Part shown: piece by piece, positions 63,463 to 64,000 of the stretch
Layout of the letters: every line of letters starts with the position of its first letter
Numbering within the stretch: the first letter of the stretch is position 1
Source of the DNA: Vibrio panuliri
GTDB lineage: Bacteria > Pseudomonadota > Gammaproteobacteria > Enterobacterales > Vibrionaceae
Assembly: GCF_009938205.1 (NCBI RefSeq)
Contig: NZ_AP019655.1
Location: 1 to 64,000, forward strand
Direction of reading: 5' to 3'
DNA length: 64,000 nt
Position numbers and translations under genes: made by a program
Notes under the pieces: model-generated
Seen by the model: the letters and a program-made list of their open reading frames with translations, nothing else
Database searches by the model: none
Told to the model about the DNA's origin: nothing

Positions 63463-64000
63463 CTAAATTGGGTGGTTGGTTTGAACGACTAACTTGCCAA
63501 AGTTCTTGCCCTCAAGCAGACCCATAAAGGCTTGTGGCGCATTTTCTAAGCCATCAACAAGGTGTTCACGGTAGTGAATTTTGCCCTCTGCTAACCACGT
63601 CGACATATCAGCAGCAAACTCACCATAGCGGTGGGCATAATCATCAAAAATGATAAAGCCCTGCATCTTGATACGTTTAATCAGCAGCTGTCCCATTAGC
63701 AGCGACATGCGGTCTGGGCCGTCTGGTAGAGCTGTCGCATTGTATTGAGAAATAAGGCCACATAGCGGGATGCGAGCGCCTGTGTTAAGCAAGGGAAGTA
63801 CCGCATCAAACACTTTTCCGCCGACGTTCTCATAATAAATATCAATACCGTCAGCACATACCCTCGCCAGCTTCTCGGCAAAATCGGCTTCTTTGTGATC
63901 AATGCAGTGGTCAAAACCAAGTTGCTCAACCGCATAGCGACATTTTTCTTCACCGCCGGCGACGCCAATTACTCGACAGCCTTTGAGTTTTCCGATTTGC
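63463..64000 (-). CDS. Medium-chain NADPH-dependent oxidoreductase (partial)
   Basis: The C-terminal 178 residues of an MDR-superfamily enzyme of the leukotriene/curcumin reductase type, cut by the window end at its N-terminal side. The frame runs without stop from 64000, with the nucleotide-binding segment CRVIGVAGGEEKC, then IDIYYENVGGKVFDAVLPLL, ARIPLCGLISQYNA and a C-terminal NFGKLVVQTN. It reduces alkenals or quinone-like compounds with NADPH. Operon with the glutathione transferase gene. Confidence 0.92.
   Translation of the reverse strand, partial: QIGKLKGCRVIGVAGGEEKCRYAVEQLGFDHCIDHKEADFAEKLARVCADGIDIYYENVGGKVFDAVLPLLNTGARIPLCGLISQYNATALPDGPDRMSLLMGQLLIKRIKMQGFIIFDDYAHRYGEFAADMSTWLAEGKIHYREHLVDGLENAPQAFMGLLEGKNFGKLVVQTNHPI

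Overview
The window is a piece of a Vibrio (Vibrionaceae) secondary chromosome that starts at its replication origin. The origin-proximal 3.2 kb holds a parS2 centromere site, RctB 12-mer iterons including a regularly phased array of six, a DnaA box, an AT-rich unwinding element with ATCA repeats, and rctB, whose product closely resembles V. cholerae RctB. The gene content that follows (thiamine operon, a YebC paralogue, a Cache chemoreceptor) also fits a Vibrio chromosome II. No rRNA or tRNA genes, CRISPR arrays or intact mobile elements were seen.

Layout. 1-3.4 kb: oriCII and rctB. 3.4-9.2 kb (minus): a complete thiamine salvage operon thiD-thiZ-thiX-thiY-tenA-thiM-thiE behind a TPP riboswitch. 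9.3-11.7 kb (minus): a three-gene operon of two OppD/OppF-type ATPases and an unknown protein, behind a strong Fur box; extra RctB iterons lie in and beside the last gene. 12-13.4 kb: two small genes and a YebC/PmpR-family regulator. 13.5-16.9 kb: a DUF2955/HlyD efflux pair with a DUF2798 gene and a divergent LysR regulator. 17-20.9 kb: an NlpE-like lipoprotein, a chemoreceptor (a second parS2 site lies at its 3' end), a HEXXH metallopeptidase and YibL.

20.9-25.6 kb: the most unusual segment. A CsgD/VpsT-like regulator is divergent from a four-gene operon: an Asp/Asn-rich repeat protein with a CxxC motif, a small secreted protein with a related C-terminal module, a C39-type cysteine peptidase, and a secreted protein with an RGG leader-like motif. 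A convergent outer-membrane barrel gene follows. The set resembles the Pseudomonas Fap functional-amyloid system in diverged form.

25.8-29 kb: a TyrP-like aromatic amino acid transporter (TyrR-like box) and catalase (OxyR-like site). 29.2-38 kb: a tight operon of BtpA-family protein, sugar-type ABC transporter with two permeases, M29 aminopeptidase, FGGY kinase and DeoR regulator, whose substrate is unknown. 38-39.7 kb: LysR regulator, YdhR-like monooxygenase and a small membrane protein. 40.2-49.3 kb: the methylcitrate operon GntR-prpB-prpC-acnD-prpF-prpE, with palindromic operators. 49.6-57.6 kb: hexuronate catabolism (UxuR-like GntR, TRAP transporter, ManD-type mannonate dehydratase, UxuB, UxaC). 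58.4-62.8 kb: an AcrAB-type RND efflux pair. 62.8-64 kb: a glutathione S-transferase and a medium-chain reductase cut by the window edge.

Taken together, the region after the origin is a mosaic of accessory metabolic operons, each carrying its own regulator or operator. Functions come from recognised motifs and gene order; no database search was possible.
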